From Alphaproteobacteria bacterium (GTDB lineage: Bacteria > Pseudomonadota > Alphaproteobacteria > UBA7985 > JAUIBT01), in contig JAUIDR010000030.1 of assembly GCA_030428565.1 (NCBI GenBank), positions 1 to 39,541 of the forward strand: DNA of 39,541 nucleotides, in the 5' to 3' direction. The notes beneath the pieces are model-generated. The model saw nothing but the letters and a program-made list of their open reading frames with translations, ran no database searches and was not told where the DNA came from. Shown here in pieces: positions 32,710-39,541 of this stretch (its first letter is position 1; each line of letters begins with the position of its first letter). The position numbers and the translations under genes were made by a program.

Positions 32710-34728
32710 CTAGTCGCGCGTGAGTGCAGGCAGGCCTAGCTTGGGCACCAGCCAGCGCACACCGTGCGCGTTGAGATGACCTTGATTGCGATAGAGCAGC
32801 GTACCATCGGCCACGAGGCGGCAAAAGTCGTCGGGGCAGAGCCATGTGCTGGGCAGGCTGAGCGCCACATTGTCGAACCGCCGCGCAAAGCCGCTGTAAT
32901 AATCTTCGGTCTGGCTCAGCCGTTCGCTCTTTTCGCGCCCACAGCTGGCTTCTGCATGCGCGCGCCGTACCGCCGCCTTGATACACGCCGCGCGCAGGTT
33001 CATGCGGATTTGGATCGGCGCGATGACGTGCAAATCAATGCCGCGCTCGGCTAGAAAAGCGGCATAGTCAACCAGGGCGAGGCTGCGTTGATGATCGGCG
33101 GCCATTTGGGCGTCAAAATCGGGCAAAAACCGAAAATGCGTCGCTAGAATCACCAGCTTGAGATTGGGATTGGCCTCGATGACCGAGACAAGCGCCTGAT
33201 GATAGTCTGTGCAGACCTGCACCTTGCTGGGATCGCGCCCAATGATCTCTGGCACGCCAGCGCAGGTGGAATTGGTGACTTGGCGTAGGCTGATATCTTG
33301 CTGTTCGGCCCAGATTTTTAGGCCGGGCACGTATTGATCGGCAAAAGACGAGCCGACGATAATGGCATCAAAGCCGTGGTCCGGATCATAGGGCCGTCCC
33401 AACGTACAAAAGGCATTGTCCTTATCGGCATTTTGCCAAGAATCGCAGCGCTCTCGGTAGGGGTTCTCGCTGGCCTGCTGCTCATAGATAAGGCGATCCA
33501 GGCCCGATAGACGCCACGGCATGCCGTCGAATACCACCAGCGCGCGCCCCAGGCCCGCGACGACCAACAAAGCGGCTAGGCCCGCCGCGATGACCGCCAG
33601 CTTGCGGCCAAGGGTGGTCGCCCCCTTCCAGCGGCGAATGGGCTGTTCCAAATAGCGCCAGGAGCCATATGAGGCCAGGAAGGTCAGGGCGACCAACAGC
33701 GGCCAGAGCCACAAGGGCGGCTGACCGCCGGTGGCGATGCGCGCAAAGGCGAAAATCGGCCAGTGCCAAAGGTAGAGCGAATAGGACAGAAGCCCGATCC
33801 AGACAAAGCCGGGCCAGCACAAAATCTGGGCGATACGGGGTTGATAGCGCGCGCCCAGCCCCAGTATGGCGGCGGTGCCTGCCACCAGCGGGATCGAGGC
33901 CAGACCGGGTAGGTGGAAGTCTTCGGACAGCAGCGCCAGGCTTGCCAAAATGGCTAGCGCGGCCAGGCCGCTGGCGATTTCTGCCCAGCGGGGGGCGGGG
34001 TGAGGCTTGGCGTCTTCGCTGCTTTCGCGCTGGCTGGCCAGATAGAGGGCCAGCAAAGAGCCCGCGCCCAGCTCCCAGACCCGCGTTACCAAAAAGAAGA
34101 AGTGATTACCCGGCTTGGCCTCGGGCACGAACAGCAGCACGGTCAAAGACGCCAAAGAGGCCAACGCGATCAAGCCAGCGGCCAGAGCATAGCGCCGAGC
34201 CTGCCCTCGCATGGCGAAAAAGCTGACGGCGATGACGAAAGGCCAGATGAAATAGAACTGCTCTTCGACCGCCAGCGACCAGAAATGCAGCATGGGATGT
34301 TCACCGGCTGGGGCGGCGAAGTAGTCTAGCGTATCGGCAAAGAACAAGTTGGCATGGAACAGGGCGGCGGCGACCAGGCTTTCCCCAAAGACTTTGGCTT
34401 CTTCCAGCGACATGAAGGCCAGGGCGGCCCCCAGGCTCACCAGCATGACCGCGGTTGAGGCGGGCAGCAGGCGGCGCACGCGGCGTTCCCAAAAGCCGAT
34501 GAGCGCCAGCGGGCCGCGCTCGGCTTGCTTGATCAAGACGCCGGTGATCAAGAAGCCCGAAATGACGAAAAAGATGTCCACGCCCAAATAGCCGCCCGGC
34601 ATGAGGCTGGGTGAGAGGTGAAACAACAGCACCGGCAGGATGGCGAAGGCGCGTAGGCCGTCGATGAAACGCAAGTAGGACACGTTCGGGGCTTTGGGCT
34701 GGAGGGCGGACGAAAACTCGGACCACAA
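32710..34728 (-). CDS. membrane acyltransferase OafA-type with C-terminal SGNH domain
   Basis: This is a probable O-acetyltransferase for lipopolysaccharide, exopolysaccharide or peptidoglycan. Residues about 18-360 are an acyltransferase-3 membrane domain with ten helices, beginning YLRFIDGLRAFAILPVLLFH (the family's R/H motif) and containing GGYLGVDIFFVISGFLI and HFWSLAVEEQFYFIWPF. After a last helix, an exported SGNH domain runs from about 455 (IIVGSSFAD for block I) to a block V near 640 (NQGHLNAHGVRWL, with the catalytic-type His). The chosen TTG start at 34728 is the longest; GTG 34683 just before SYLRFIDG is equally possible and neither has a clear ribosome-binding site. The acceptor molecule is unknown. 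Confidence 0.9.
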   Translation of the reverse strand: MWSEFSSALQPKAPNVSYLRFIDGLRAFAILPVLLFHLSPSLMPGGYLGVDIFFVISGFLITGVLIKQAERGPLALIGFWERRVRRLLPASTAVMLVSLGAALAFMSLEEAKVFGESLVAAALFHANLFFADTLDYFAAPAGEHPMLHFWSLAVEEQFYFIWPFVIAVSFFAMRGQARRYALAAGLIALASLASLTVLLFVPEAKPGNHFFFLVTRVWELGAGSLLALYLASQRESSEDAKPHPAPRWAEIASGLAALAILASLALLSEDFHLPGLASIPLVAGTAAILGLGARYQPRIAQILCWPGFVWIGLLSYSLYLWHWPIFAFARIATGGQPPLWLWPLLVALTFLASYGSWRYLEQPIRRWKGATTLGRKLAVIAAGLAALLVVAGLGRALVVFDGMPWRLSGLDRLIYEQQASENPYRERCDSWQNADKDNAFCTLGRPYDPDHGFDAIIVGSSFADQYVPGLKIWAEQQDISLRQVTNSTCAGVPEIIGRDPSKVQVCTDYHQALVSVIEANPNLKLVILATHFRFLPDFDAQMAADHQRSLALVDYAAFLAERGIDLHVIAPIQIRMNLRAACIKAAVRRAHAEASCGREKSERLSQTEDYYSGFARRFDNVALSLPSTWLCPDDFCRLVADGTLLYRNQGHLNAHGVRWLVPKLGLPALTRD

Positions 34729-34858
34729 GGCGGCTCAACAAGGGGCCAGCTGGGCGCGACGGCCTCCAGACATAGCGAAAATGTGCGTTAGTGCCAGCGA
34801 AAACCGGCGCCAGCGGCTTGTTGTTCCATGCCGCTTGTTGGCTGCTGGTCGTTCCGCG

Positions 34859-34911
34859 CTGGCAGGTTCCCCCTGGCAGGTTCCCCCCTGGCAGGTTCTC
34901 GCTGGCAGTTC
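34859..34911. repeat. tandem repeat, about 14-15-bp unit, 3-4 copies
   Basis: ctggcaggttcccc is repeated at 34859, 34873 and 34888 with small changes, then once more as ctggcagttcc. It lies between the divergent acyltransferase and dioxygenase genes. Confidence 0.85.
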
Positions 34912-35024
34912 CTTTTCGCAACCCGCGATGACGCTTAGACGCTTGGCATCTTCTGTCGCGGCGGCTAGCGTGACCGCGAAATCTGCCAAACTGCTTTAGC
35001 CCCTCAGTCAAGACAGGAGCCCCC

Positions 35025-35822
35025 ATGCCCCATCCCCTCGTCTCTCATGCCGACATCCAGGCCTACCAGCGCGACGGGGTCGCGCTGATCCGTGGCTTGT
35101 TCAAGGATCAAGTTGAGCTGTTGCGCCAAGGGGTCGCCCGCAATATGGACGAACCGGGCACTTATGCCGCCGAGAACTTAAAGCCCGGCGAGGGGGGCCG
35201 GTTTTTCGACGATTACTGCAATTGGCAGCGCATCCCAGAGTTCCAGCAGGCGATCCAAGAGGCCCCCGCGGCTGAGGTAGCTGCCGATTTGATGGGATCG
35301 GACACGGTGCAACTCTTCCACGATCACGTGCTGGTCAAAGAGCCGGGAACCTCCAAGCCGACGCCTTGGCATCAGGACGGACCTTATTACTTCGTCGAAG
35401 GCCAACAGACCCTATCGTATTGGGTGCCGCTGGACCCGGTGCGCGAGGCTTCTTTGCGCTGCGTGGCAGGCTCGCACCTGTGGGACAAGCCGGTGCTGCC
35501 GACCCGCTGGCTGGCTGAGACGAGCTTTTATCCCAACGAAGATGACTACATGCCGGTGCCCGATCCCGACGCTGAGGGCATGAAAATTCTGGAATGGGAT
35601 ATGGAGCCAGGCGATGCGGTGGCCTTTAACTTCATGGTTCTGCATGGTGCGCGTGGCAACGAGACCAGCAACCGCCGCCGCGCCTTCTCGCTGCGCTTGG
35701 TGGGTGATGATGCGCGCTATGTCGAACGGCCAGGGCGCACCTCACCACCCTTTCCGGGCCACGACATGCAGCCAGGCCAGCGCCTACGCGAAGATTGGTT
35801 CCCGATTATCCTGGAGCGCTGA
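35025..35822 (+). CDS. phytanoyl-CoA dioxygenase (PhyH) family oxygenase
   Basis: This is a probable Fe(II)/2-oxoglutarate-dependent hydroxylase of 265 aa. The iron facial triad is visible as WHQDGPYY (His116, Asp118) and a distal LHGARGN (His207). The arginine that binds 2-oxoglutarate would be in RRRAFSLRL (about 219). The family consensus LVKEPGT and a cupin-like core are also present. CAGGAG six bases before ATG 35025 supports the start. The family hydroxylates substrates as varied as phytanoyl-CoA, ectoine and small natural products; which one here is unknown. An MFS transporter starts 121 bp downstream on the same strand, so uptake or export of the substrate or product is plausible. Confidence 0.9.
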   Translation: MPHPLVSHADIQAYQRDGVALIRGLFKDQVELLRQGVARNMDEPGTYAAENLKPGEGGRFFDDYCNWQRIPEFQQAIQEAPAAEVAADLMGSDTVQLFHDHVLVKEPGTSKPTPWHQDGPYYFVEGQQTLSYWVPLDPVREASLRCVAGSHLWDKPVLPTRWLAETSFYPNEDDYMPVPDPDAEGMKILEWDMEPGDAVAFNFMVLHGARGNETSNRRRAFSLRLVGDDARYVERPGRTSPPFPGHDMQPGQRLREDWFPIILER

Positions 35823-35943
35823 GTAACGCCAACAAAGCGTGTTTGGCGAATGACGCGGCAATAAGGCGGCGATCTGGTTTTGACCTCATTGCTGGCTGGG
35901 TCCAAGCTTGCGGGCCTCTCCCTTTCAACGAAAGAAGGGCCCG

Positions 35944-37239
35944 ATGACCGCAGCCCCTTATAGCCTGGGTATTCGCGAAAACCGCACCGCCTTTTTAGAG
36001 CAACTCTTGCAGGTCTTTTTCGTCGGCCTGACCATCGGCATGCAGCGCACCGTCTTGCCAGCGCTGGCTGAAAGCGAATTCGGCTTGGCACGCGGCTCCA
36101 TGACGGCGCTATTCGCGCTAGTCGTCTCATTTGGCATCGTCAAAGGCAGCATGAACTTTGTCTCTGGCCGGCTGTCCGAGCGGGTCGGGCGTCGGCGCGT
36201 TTTGCTGTGGGGCTGGCTGGTAGCGGTGCCGATCCCCTTCTTGATCTATTGGGCACCGTCTTGGGGCTGGCTGGTCGCCGCCAACGTGCTGTTGGGCGTC
36301 AATCAAGGCTTTACCTGGTCGATGACGGTGACTGCCAAAATGGATATCGTGCGCGCCAATCAACGCGGGCTTGCCACGGGCCTCAACGAATTCCTGGGCT
36401 ATGGCGGGGTCGCGCTGGCGGGGCTGTTGACCGGCTATTTGGCCAGCCTCTATGACCCTCGCCTCAGCCTCTTGGTCTTCGGCATTGTCGTGATCGCCGC
36501 GGCTCTGCTGGCGGGCCAGTTTGCCTTTACCGAGACCCTAGCCTTCGCCCAGGCCGAGGCGGCGGCTTTCAACGCTGCGCAACTGCCCGACGGCAACAGC
36601 GCCTCAAGCCAGCGCGCGCGCTATGTCGCCGGGCCCGACAAGCCAACGACCGCCGAGATTTTCGCGCTCGTGACTTGGCGCAATAAGACCTTCATGGCGC
36701 TGGCCCAGGCGGGTTGCATTGAAAAGTTTGTTGATGCCCTGGTCTGGGCCTTAGTGCCCGTTTTCTTGATCGCCAAGGGTGCCAGTTTGATCGAAATTGG
36801 CTGGGTGACAGGCCTCTATGGCTTCATTTGGGGCATCAGCCAGCTGTGGACCGGCCCCTTATCAGACCGCGTAGGCCGCAAGGCGCCGAGCGTTGCGGGC
36901 TTTTTCATCTGTGCGGCTGGCGTGGTGGCCTTCCCTTTCTTTACAACGGTCTGGGCCTGGGGCTTGACGGCGGCGGTCATCGGGGTGGGAATGGCTCTGC
37001 TCTACCCGACGCTGATTGCGGCCATGGGCGATATTGCCCACCCCGCCTGGCGCGGCTCGGCGCTGGGAGTCTACCGGTTTTGGCGCGATCTGGGCTATGC
37101 CATCGGTGCCTTGGCCATGGGTCTTATCGCTGACGCAACCGGCTTGTTGGAGGCCGGATTTTGGCTGACGGGCGCGGCTATGCTGATCTCGGGCCTTTGG
37201 CTCGTGCTGGCCATGGAAGAGACCCACGGCGAGAGCTAG
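35944..37239 (+). CDS. MFS transporter
   Basis: The 431-aa inner-membrane protein has about 12 helices. MFS motif A-like sequences occur after helix 2 (SGRLSERVGRRRVLLWG) and in the second half (GPLSDRVGRKAPSVAG), showing the two-fold repeat of the superfamily. NQGFTWSMTVTAKMDIV and GLNEFLGYGGVALAG lie in the middle of the first half. ATG 35944 has AAGG six bases upstream; the frame is open 12 codons further to a TTG. The substrate is not evident. It follows the PhyH-family gene in the same direction and may share its transcript. The gene converges with xerD 22 bp away. Confidence 0.88.
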   Translation: MTAAPYSLGIRENRTAFLEQLLQVFFVGLTIGMQRTVLPALAESEFGLARGSMTALFALVVSFGIVKGSMNFVSGRLSERVGRRRVLLWGWLVAVPIPFLIYWAPSWGWLVAANVLLGVNQGFTWSMTVTAKMDIVRANQRGLATGLNEFLGYGGVALAGLLTGYLASLYDPRLSLLVFGIVVIAAALLAGQFAFTETLAFAQAEAAAFNAAQLPDGNSASSQRARYVAGPDKPTTAEIFALVTWRNKTFMALAQAGCIEKFVDALVWALVPVFLIAKGASLIEIGWVTGLYGFIWGISQLWTGPLSDRVGRKAPSVAGFFICAAGVVAFPFFTTVWAWGLTAAVIGVGMALLYPTLIAAMGDIAHPAWRGSALGVYRFWRDLGYAIGALAMGLIADATGLLEAGFWLTGAAMLISGLWLVLAMEETHGES

Positions 37240-37260
37240 TGCGCACCCGCACTGGGGCCA

Positions 37261-38187
37261 CTACTGCGCACCCGCGCTTAAGGGGTGGCAATCGGTGACC
37301 AGCGATTTCAAGCGTTGGTTTGAGACGTGGGTGTAGATCTCGGTGGTTGAGACATCGGCGTGTCCCAACAGCGTTTGGACGATGCGCAGATCGGCGCCGT
37401 TGTGCATCAAGTGGGTGGCGAAGGCATGCCGCAAGACGTGGGGTGAGACCAGCGCAGAAGGCAGGCCCGCGCGCTCAGCAAGCGCTTTTAGCACTTGGCC
37501 CATCCGCTGGCGGGTAAGGTGGCCTTGCTGACCGCTGGAGGGGAAGACGTAGGATTGCGCGGCAAGGCGGCGGGGCAAAAACAGCCTGCGCTGGTCCAGG
37601 TAGGCGGCCAGGGCCAACTGCGCCGCCCGGCCAAGCGGCACAAGGCGTTGCTTGTTGCCCTTGCCGGTGACGATGAGGGCTTCGCCCCCTGCCTGGATAG
37701 CCGACAGCGGTAGGCTGACCAATTCGGAGACACGCAGACCGCTGGCGTAGAGGATTTCCAGCAAGGCCCAAGTGCGCAGAGCTTCTGCGCGCACCAGCGC
37801 TTGGTCCGAGCTATCCGCGGCTTCGACTTCGGTTTGGGCCTGGTTCAATAGGGCTGTGACTTGCTCAGGGCTCAAGACCTTGGGCAGTGCGCGCGGCGCG
37901 GCAGCGACTTTCAGCGCATCGGCAGGATTGTCGGCGCGCAGGCCTTCATCGCTCAAGAAGGCGAAATACTGTTTTAGGGCCGAGCGTTTGCGCGCGATGG
38001 ATGATTTGGCAAAGCCCTGGTCCGCCAGGTCGCGCAAGTAGTCGCGCAGCATGGTCGCATCGGCCTGCTCAAGCGGGCAAGCCAAGCTCTCGCTGGCTTG
38101 CTCAAGGTCGCGTCGGTAGGCCTCGAGCGTATTATCAGCGGCGTTGCGCTCAACCAGGAGGCTTTCAAAGAAAAGGGCTAAAGACAT
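37261..38187 (-). CDS. xerD: tyrosine recombinase XerD
   Basis: XerD, with XerC and FtsK, resolves chromosome dimers at dif. From ATG 38187 the product is 308 aa. The N-terminal SAM-like DNA-binding domain (about 1-95, LALFFESLLVERNAADNTLEAYRRDL) is followed by the catalytic domain with the complete active site: Arg152 (SGLRVSEL), Lys176 (TGKGNKQR), His250 and Arg253 (HVLRHAFATHL), His276 (LGHADVSTTE) and nucleophile Tyr285 (IYTHVS). Its length and the neighbouring aroK argue for the chromosomal XerD rather than a phage integrase. The frame extends 27 codons upstream without similarity. No dif-like site was found nearby. Confidence 0.93.
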   Translation of the reverse strand: MSLALFFESLLVERNAADNTLEAYRRDLEQASESLACPLEQADATMLRDYLRDLADQGFAKSSIARKRSALKQYFAFLSDEGLRADNPADALKVAAAPRALPKVLSPEQVTALLNQAQTEVEAADSSDQALVRAEALRTWALLEILYASGLRVSELVSLPLSAIQAGGEALIVTGKGNKQRLVPLGRAAQLALAAYLDQRRLFLPRRLAAQSYVFPSSGQQGHLTRQRMGQVLKALAERAGLPSALVSPHVLRHAFATHLMHNGADLRIVQTLLGHADVSTTEIYTHVSNQRLKSLVTDCHPLSAGAQ

Positions 38188-38271
38188 GCGCCCCTTATTG
38201 CGGGGGACTTTGGCTCGATTATGCTGGGATTGTGAGGCATTGCAGCGACGGCCTGCGCGATGCGGCAAGCA

Positions 38272-38379
38272 CTAGCGCAAGCCGCGAACGCGTGGCAACA
38301 CGCGTGAGCCTGGACTTGCGTCAGAAATCAGTCAGCTAGAGCGGATGGGCTGTTGCTACATCAGCGCCCGACGCTCTAG
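38272..38379 (-). repeat. dispersed intergenic repeat, copy D (full length)
   Basis: This is a full-length minus-strand copy. It carries ctagcgcaagccgcgaacgc, gtggcaacacgcgtgagc, ctggacttgcg, gaaatcagtcagctag, agcggatgggctgttgctac and ends cagcgcccgacgctctag. Its outer arms, CTAGAGCG and CGCTCTAG, are perfectly complementary in this copy. It lies between xerD and the small membrane-protein gene, both on the minus strand. Confidence 0.9.
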
Positions 38380-38420
38380 GCGACGGCCTCGTTTTGGCGG
38401 GCGTCGAGCTTTACGGCTTC

Positions 38421-38460
38421 GTTCTGCTCGCCTTAGTTCTGTTCGCCTTAGTTCTGTTCT
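38421..38460. repeat. tandem repeat, 15-bp unit x2.7, carrying a stop codon
   Basis: gttctgctcgcctta (38421-38435), gttctgttcgcctta (38436-38450) and gttctgttct (38451-38460). The last three bases of unit two are the complement of the TAA that ends the small membrane-protein gene. Confidence 0.85.
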
Positions 38461-38639
38461 GGCAATTCTGGCGCGGGCATGTCGATGCCTTCAAAAATGA
38501 TCGGCGGCAAGGAGCGCTCGACGCGATACTGCGGGCGCGGAATTTCCCAGGTCATGAACATCAGCGTTGCGAACAACAAGATCAGCGTAAAAACGACCAG
38601 CGGCGCTACCCAAGCATGATGCTGGCGAGGTCGGCGCAT
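38448..38639 (-). CDS. small single-helix membrane protein, 63 aa
   Basis: ATG 38639 (upstream AAAAGGAA) opens 63 codons to TAA at 38448-38450. The product has a basic N-terminus (MRRPRQHH), one hydrophobic helix (about residues 12-33, PLVVFTLILLFATLMFMTW) and a Pro/Glu-rich tail that would face the periplasm. It is on the same strand as xerD and about 260 bp upstream of it. I do not recognise the family, but the strong helix, basic start and ribosome-binding site support a real gene. The complementary strand also holds an open frame with hydrophobic residues, made by the tandem repeat and judged a shadow. Confidence 0.6.
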   Translation of the reverse strand: MRRPRQHHAWVAPLVVFTLILLFATLMFMTWEIPRPQYRVERSLPPIIFEGIDMPAPELPEQN

Positions 38640-38896
38640 AGACGTCAATTCCTTTTCTCGTTGCGTTTTGCATTGCCCAAACGGGCGTTGTGTCTCTTAT
38701 ACCAACGCTGGTAGGCGCTGGTGACGGCAGTAATTCTTTACAGGCGCATGCCTATGCCGATATGTCAGGCACAAAGCAAGTCTTAAGCGACCGTTTGCGC
38801 CGCCCTTGGGTCCAGCGATTCGCAAGATGGGACAAGGGGCAGATCAAGGCAGCGCCGACAGCCAATTGAGGGCTAGCCTAGGAATAAGGAAAGGCT

Positions 38897-39541
38897 ATGA
38901 CGCCGGAGCTCAAAAAGAGAGCCAAATCTTTTCGCGCCAAACATCTGCCGCTTAACCGCAGTTTGGTCCTGGTGGGCCATATGGGCTGTGGCAAGTCAAC
39001 CGTGGGCCGCCGCTTGGCGCAGGTCTTGGACTTGCCTTTCGTTGACGCCGACCAAGCCATCGAAGAATCGGCAGGTCAGAGCATTGCCGATATCTTTGCC
39101 ACCCACGGCGAACCCTATTTTCGCGACGGCGAGCGCCGGGTCATCAAACGCTTGCTGGAAGGCGAGCCCATCGTTCTGGCCACCGGCGGCGGGGCTATCA
39201 TGAACGAACAGACCCAGGCCAAGATCAAAGAGGCTGCGGTTTCCATTTGGCTCAAGCCGACGCTGGAGCAACTGTTGGCGCGCACCGCAGGGCGCACCCA
39301 TCGCCCTTTGCTCAATACCAGCGATCCCAAAGCCGTTTTTCGGCGCCTGTTTAAGACCCGCGATCCGGTCTATAAGACAGCGGATGTGATCGTGCGCTCG
39401 GGCAAGGAAGGCCCGGACGTGGCCGCGGCCATCGCGCTCAAGCGTCTGTCGGCCTTTTTGGACAGCCAAGAGCGCGACACGGGCGCGCGCGAACCCCAGC
39501 ACTGGACTCACAAAGATCGGCAGCACAAAAACAGGCAAAGC
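38897..39541 (+). CDS. aroK: shikimate kinase AroK (3' end beyond the window)
   Basis: AroK phosphorylates shikimate at the 3-hydroxyl in the pathway to aromatic amino acids. ATG 38897 has a clear AAGGAAAGG just upstream. The frame is open for 215 codons to the last base, so the stop is outside the window. The P-loop GHMGCGKST is at about residues 27-35. The shikimate-binding DAD (about 50-52), arginine in PYFRDGERR (76), TGGGA (96-100) and the lid arginine in HRPLL (about 136) are all present. With about 200 residues as the usual length, little of the gene is missing. A 20-residue basic N-terminal extension precedes the P-loop. aroB would be expected to follow. Confidence 0.96.
   Translation, partial: MTPELKKRAKSFRAKHLPLNRSLVLVGHMGCGKSTVGRRLAQVLDLPFVDADQAIEESAGQSIADIFATHGEPYFRDGERRVIKRLLEGEPIVLATGGGAIMNEQTQAKIKEAAVSIWLKPTLEQLLARTAGRTHRPLLNTSDPKAVFRRLFKTRDPVYKTADVIVRSGKEGPDVAAAIALKRLSAFLDSQERDTGAREPQHWTHKDRQHKNRQS

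Noticed and set aside
38394-38714. 106-codon plus-strand ORF with a hydrophobic start
   Set aside because: Its hydrophobic repeat arises from the 15-bp tandem repeat, and the minus-strand 63-codon gene has the better start and protein-like sequence.
38996-39538. 180-codon minus-strand ORF opposite aroK
   Set aside because: The plus strand carries unmistakable shikimate kinase motifs throughout; the other strand is a shadow.
1-39541. CRISPR array, tRNA, rRNA, insertion sequence, prophage
   Set aside because: The only regular repeats are contiguous 11-21-bp tandem units without spacers. No tRNA-like cloverleaf, rRNA segment, transposase or phage gene was recognised; XerD has the length and neighbours of the chromosomal recombinase.

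Overview
The window is a 39.5-kb piece of a bacterial chromosome, about 60% GC over most of its length. It is packed with housekeeping genes of alphaproteobacterial type. Protein features (an RpoH with an RpoH box, a GlnE with two adenylyltransferase domains, XerD next to aroK, a SecA with a C-terminal zinc tail) and frequent TTG/GTG starts suggest an alphaproteobacterium, perhaps Rhodospirillales in the broad sense. This placement is an inference from gene content, not from a database search.

Layout. Positions 1-1900 are unlike the rest: the first 600 bases are AT-rich (about 30% GC in places), no long genes are present, and only small hydrophobic ORFs can be proposed, so this looks like an accessory or decayed segment. 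Then come secA (-), an Xre-type regulator (-) divergent from a tiny 41-codon transcription unit with its own promoter and terminator, purH and purD (-), xseA (+), a LytM/M23-like exported protein (+), ttcA (+), two exported proteins of unknown function (+), rpmB (+), a flavin reductase with a Nudix-like C-terminal half (-), a homocysteine S-methyltransferase family gene (-), a Tet-type MFS exporter (+), glnE (-), an outer-membrane beta-barrel protein (-), a PhnF-like GntR regulator (+), gyrA (+), an Ldh2-family oxidoreductase (+), accA (+), rpoH (-) with a sigma32-like promoter, an EamA transporter (+), an OafA-type acyltransferase with an SGNH domain (-), a phytanoyl-CoA dioxygenase-like gene (+), an MFS transporter (+), xerD (-), a 63-codon membrane protein (-) and the 5' part of aroK (+), which runs off the right edge.

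The genes serve protein export, purine synthesis, DNA repair and topology, tRNA thiolation, nitrogen control, fatty-acid synthesis, heat-shock control and chromosome-dimer resolution. Most appear as single genes or pairs; there is no single large operon.

The least expected signal is not a gene. A dispersed intergenic element of about 105 bp occurs four times (near 1757, 5853, 15535 and 38272), in both orientations, usually just 3' of genes and with arms able to form two hairpins. In addition, about a dozen short tandem duplications (unit 11-21 bp, two to three copies) sit in intergenic DNA or directly at stop codons. No CRISPR array, tRNA, rRNA or recognisable insertion sequence was seen.
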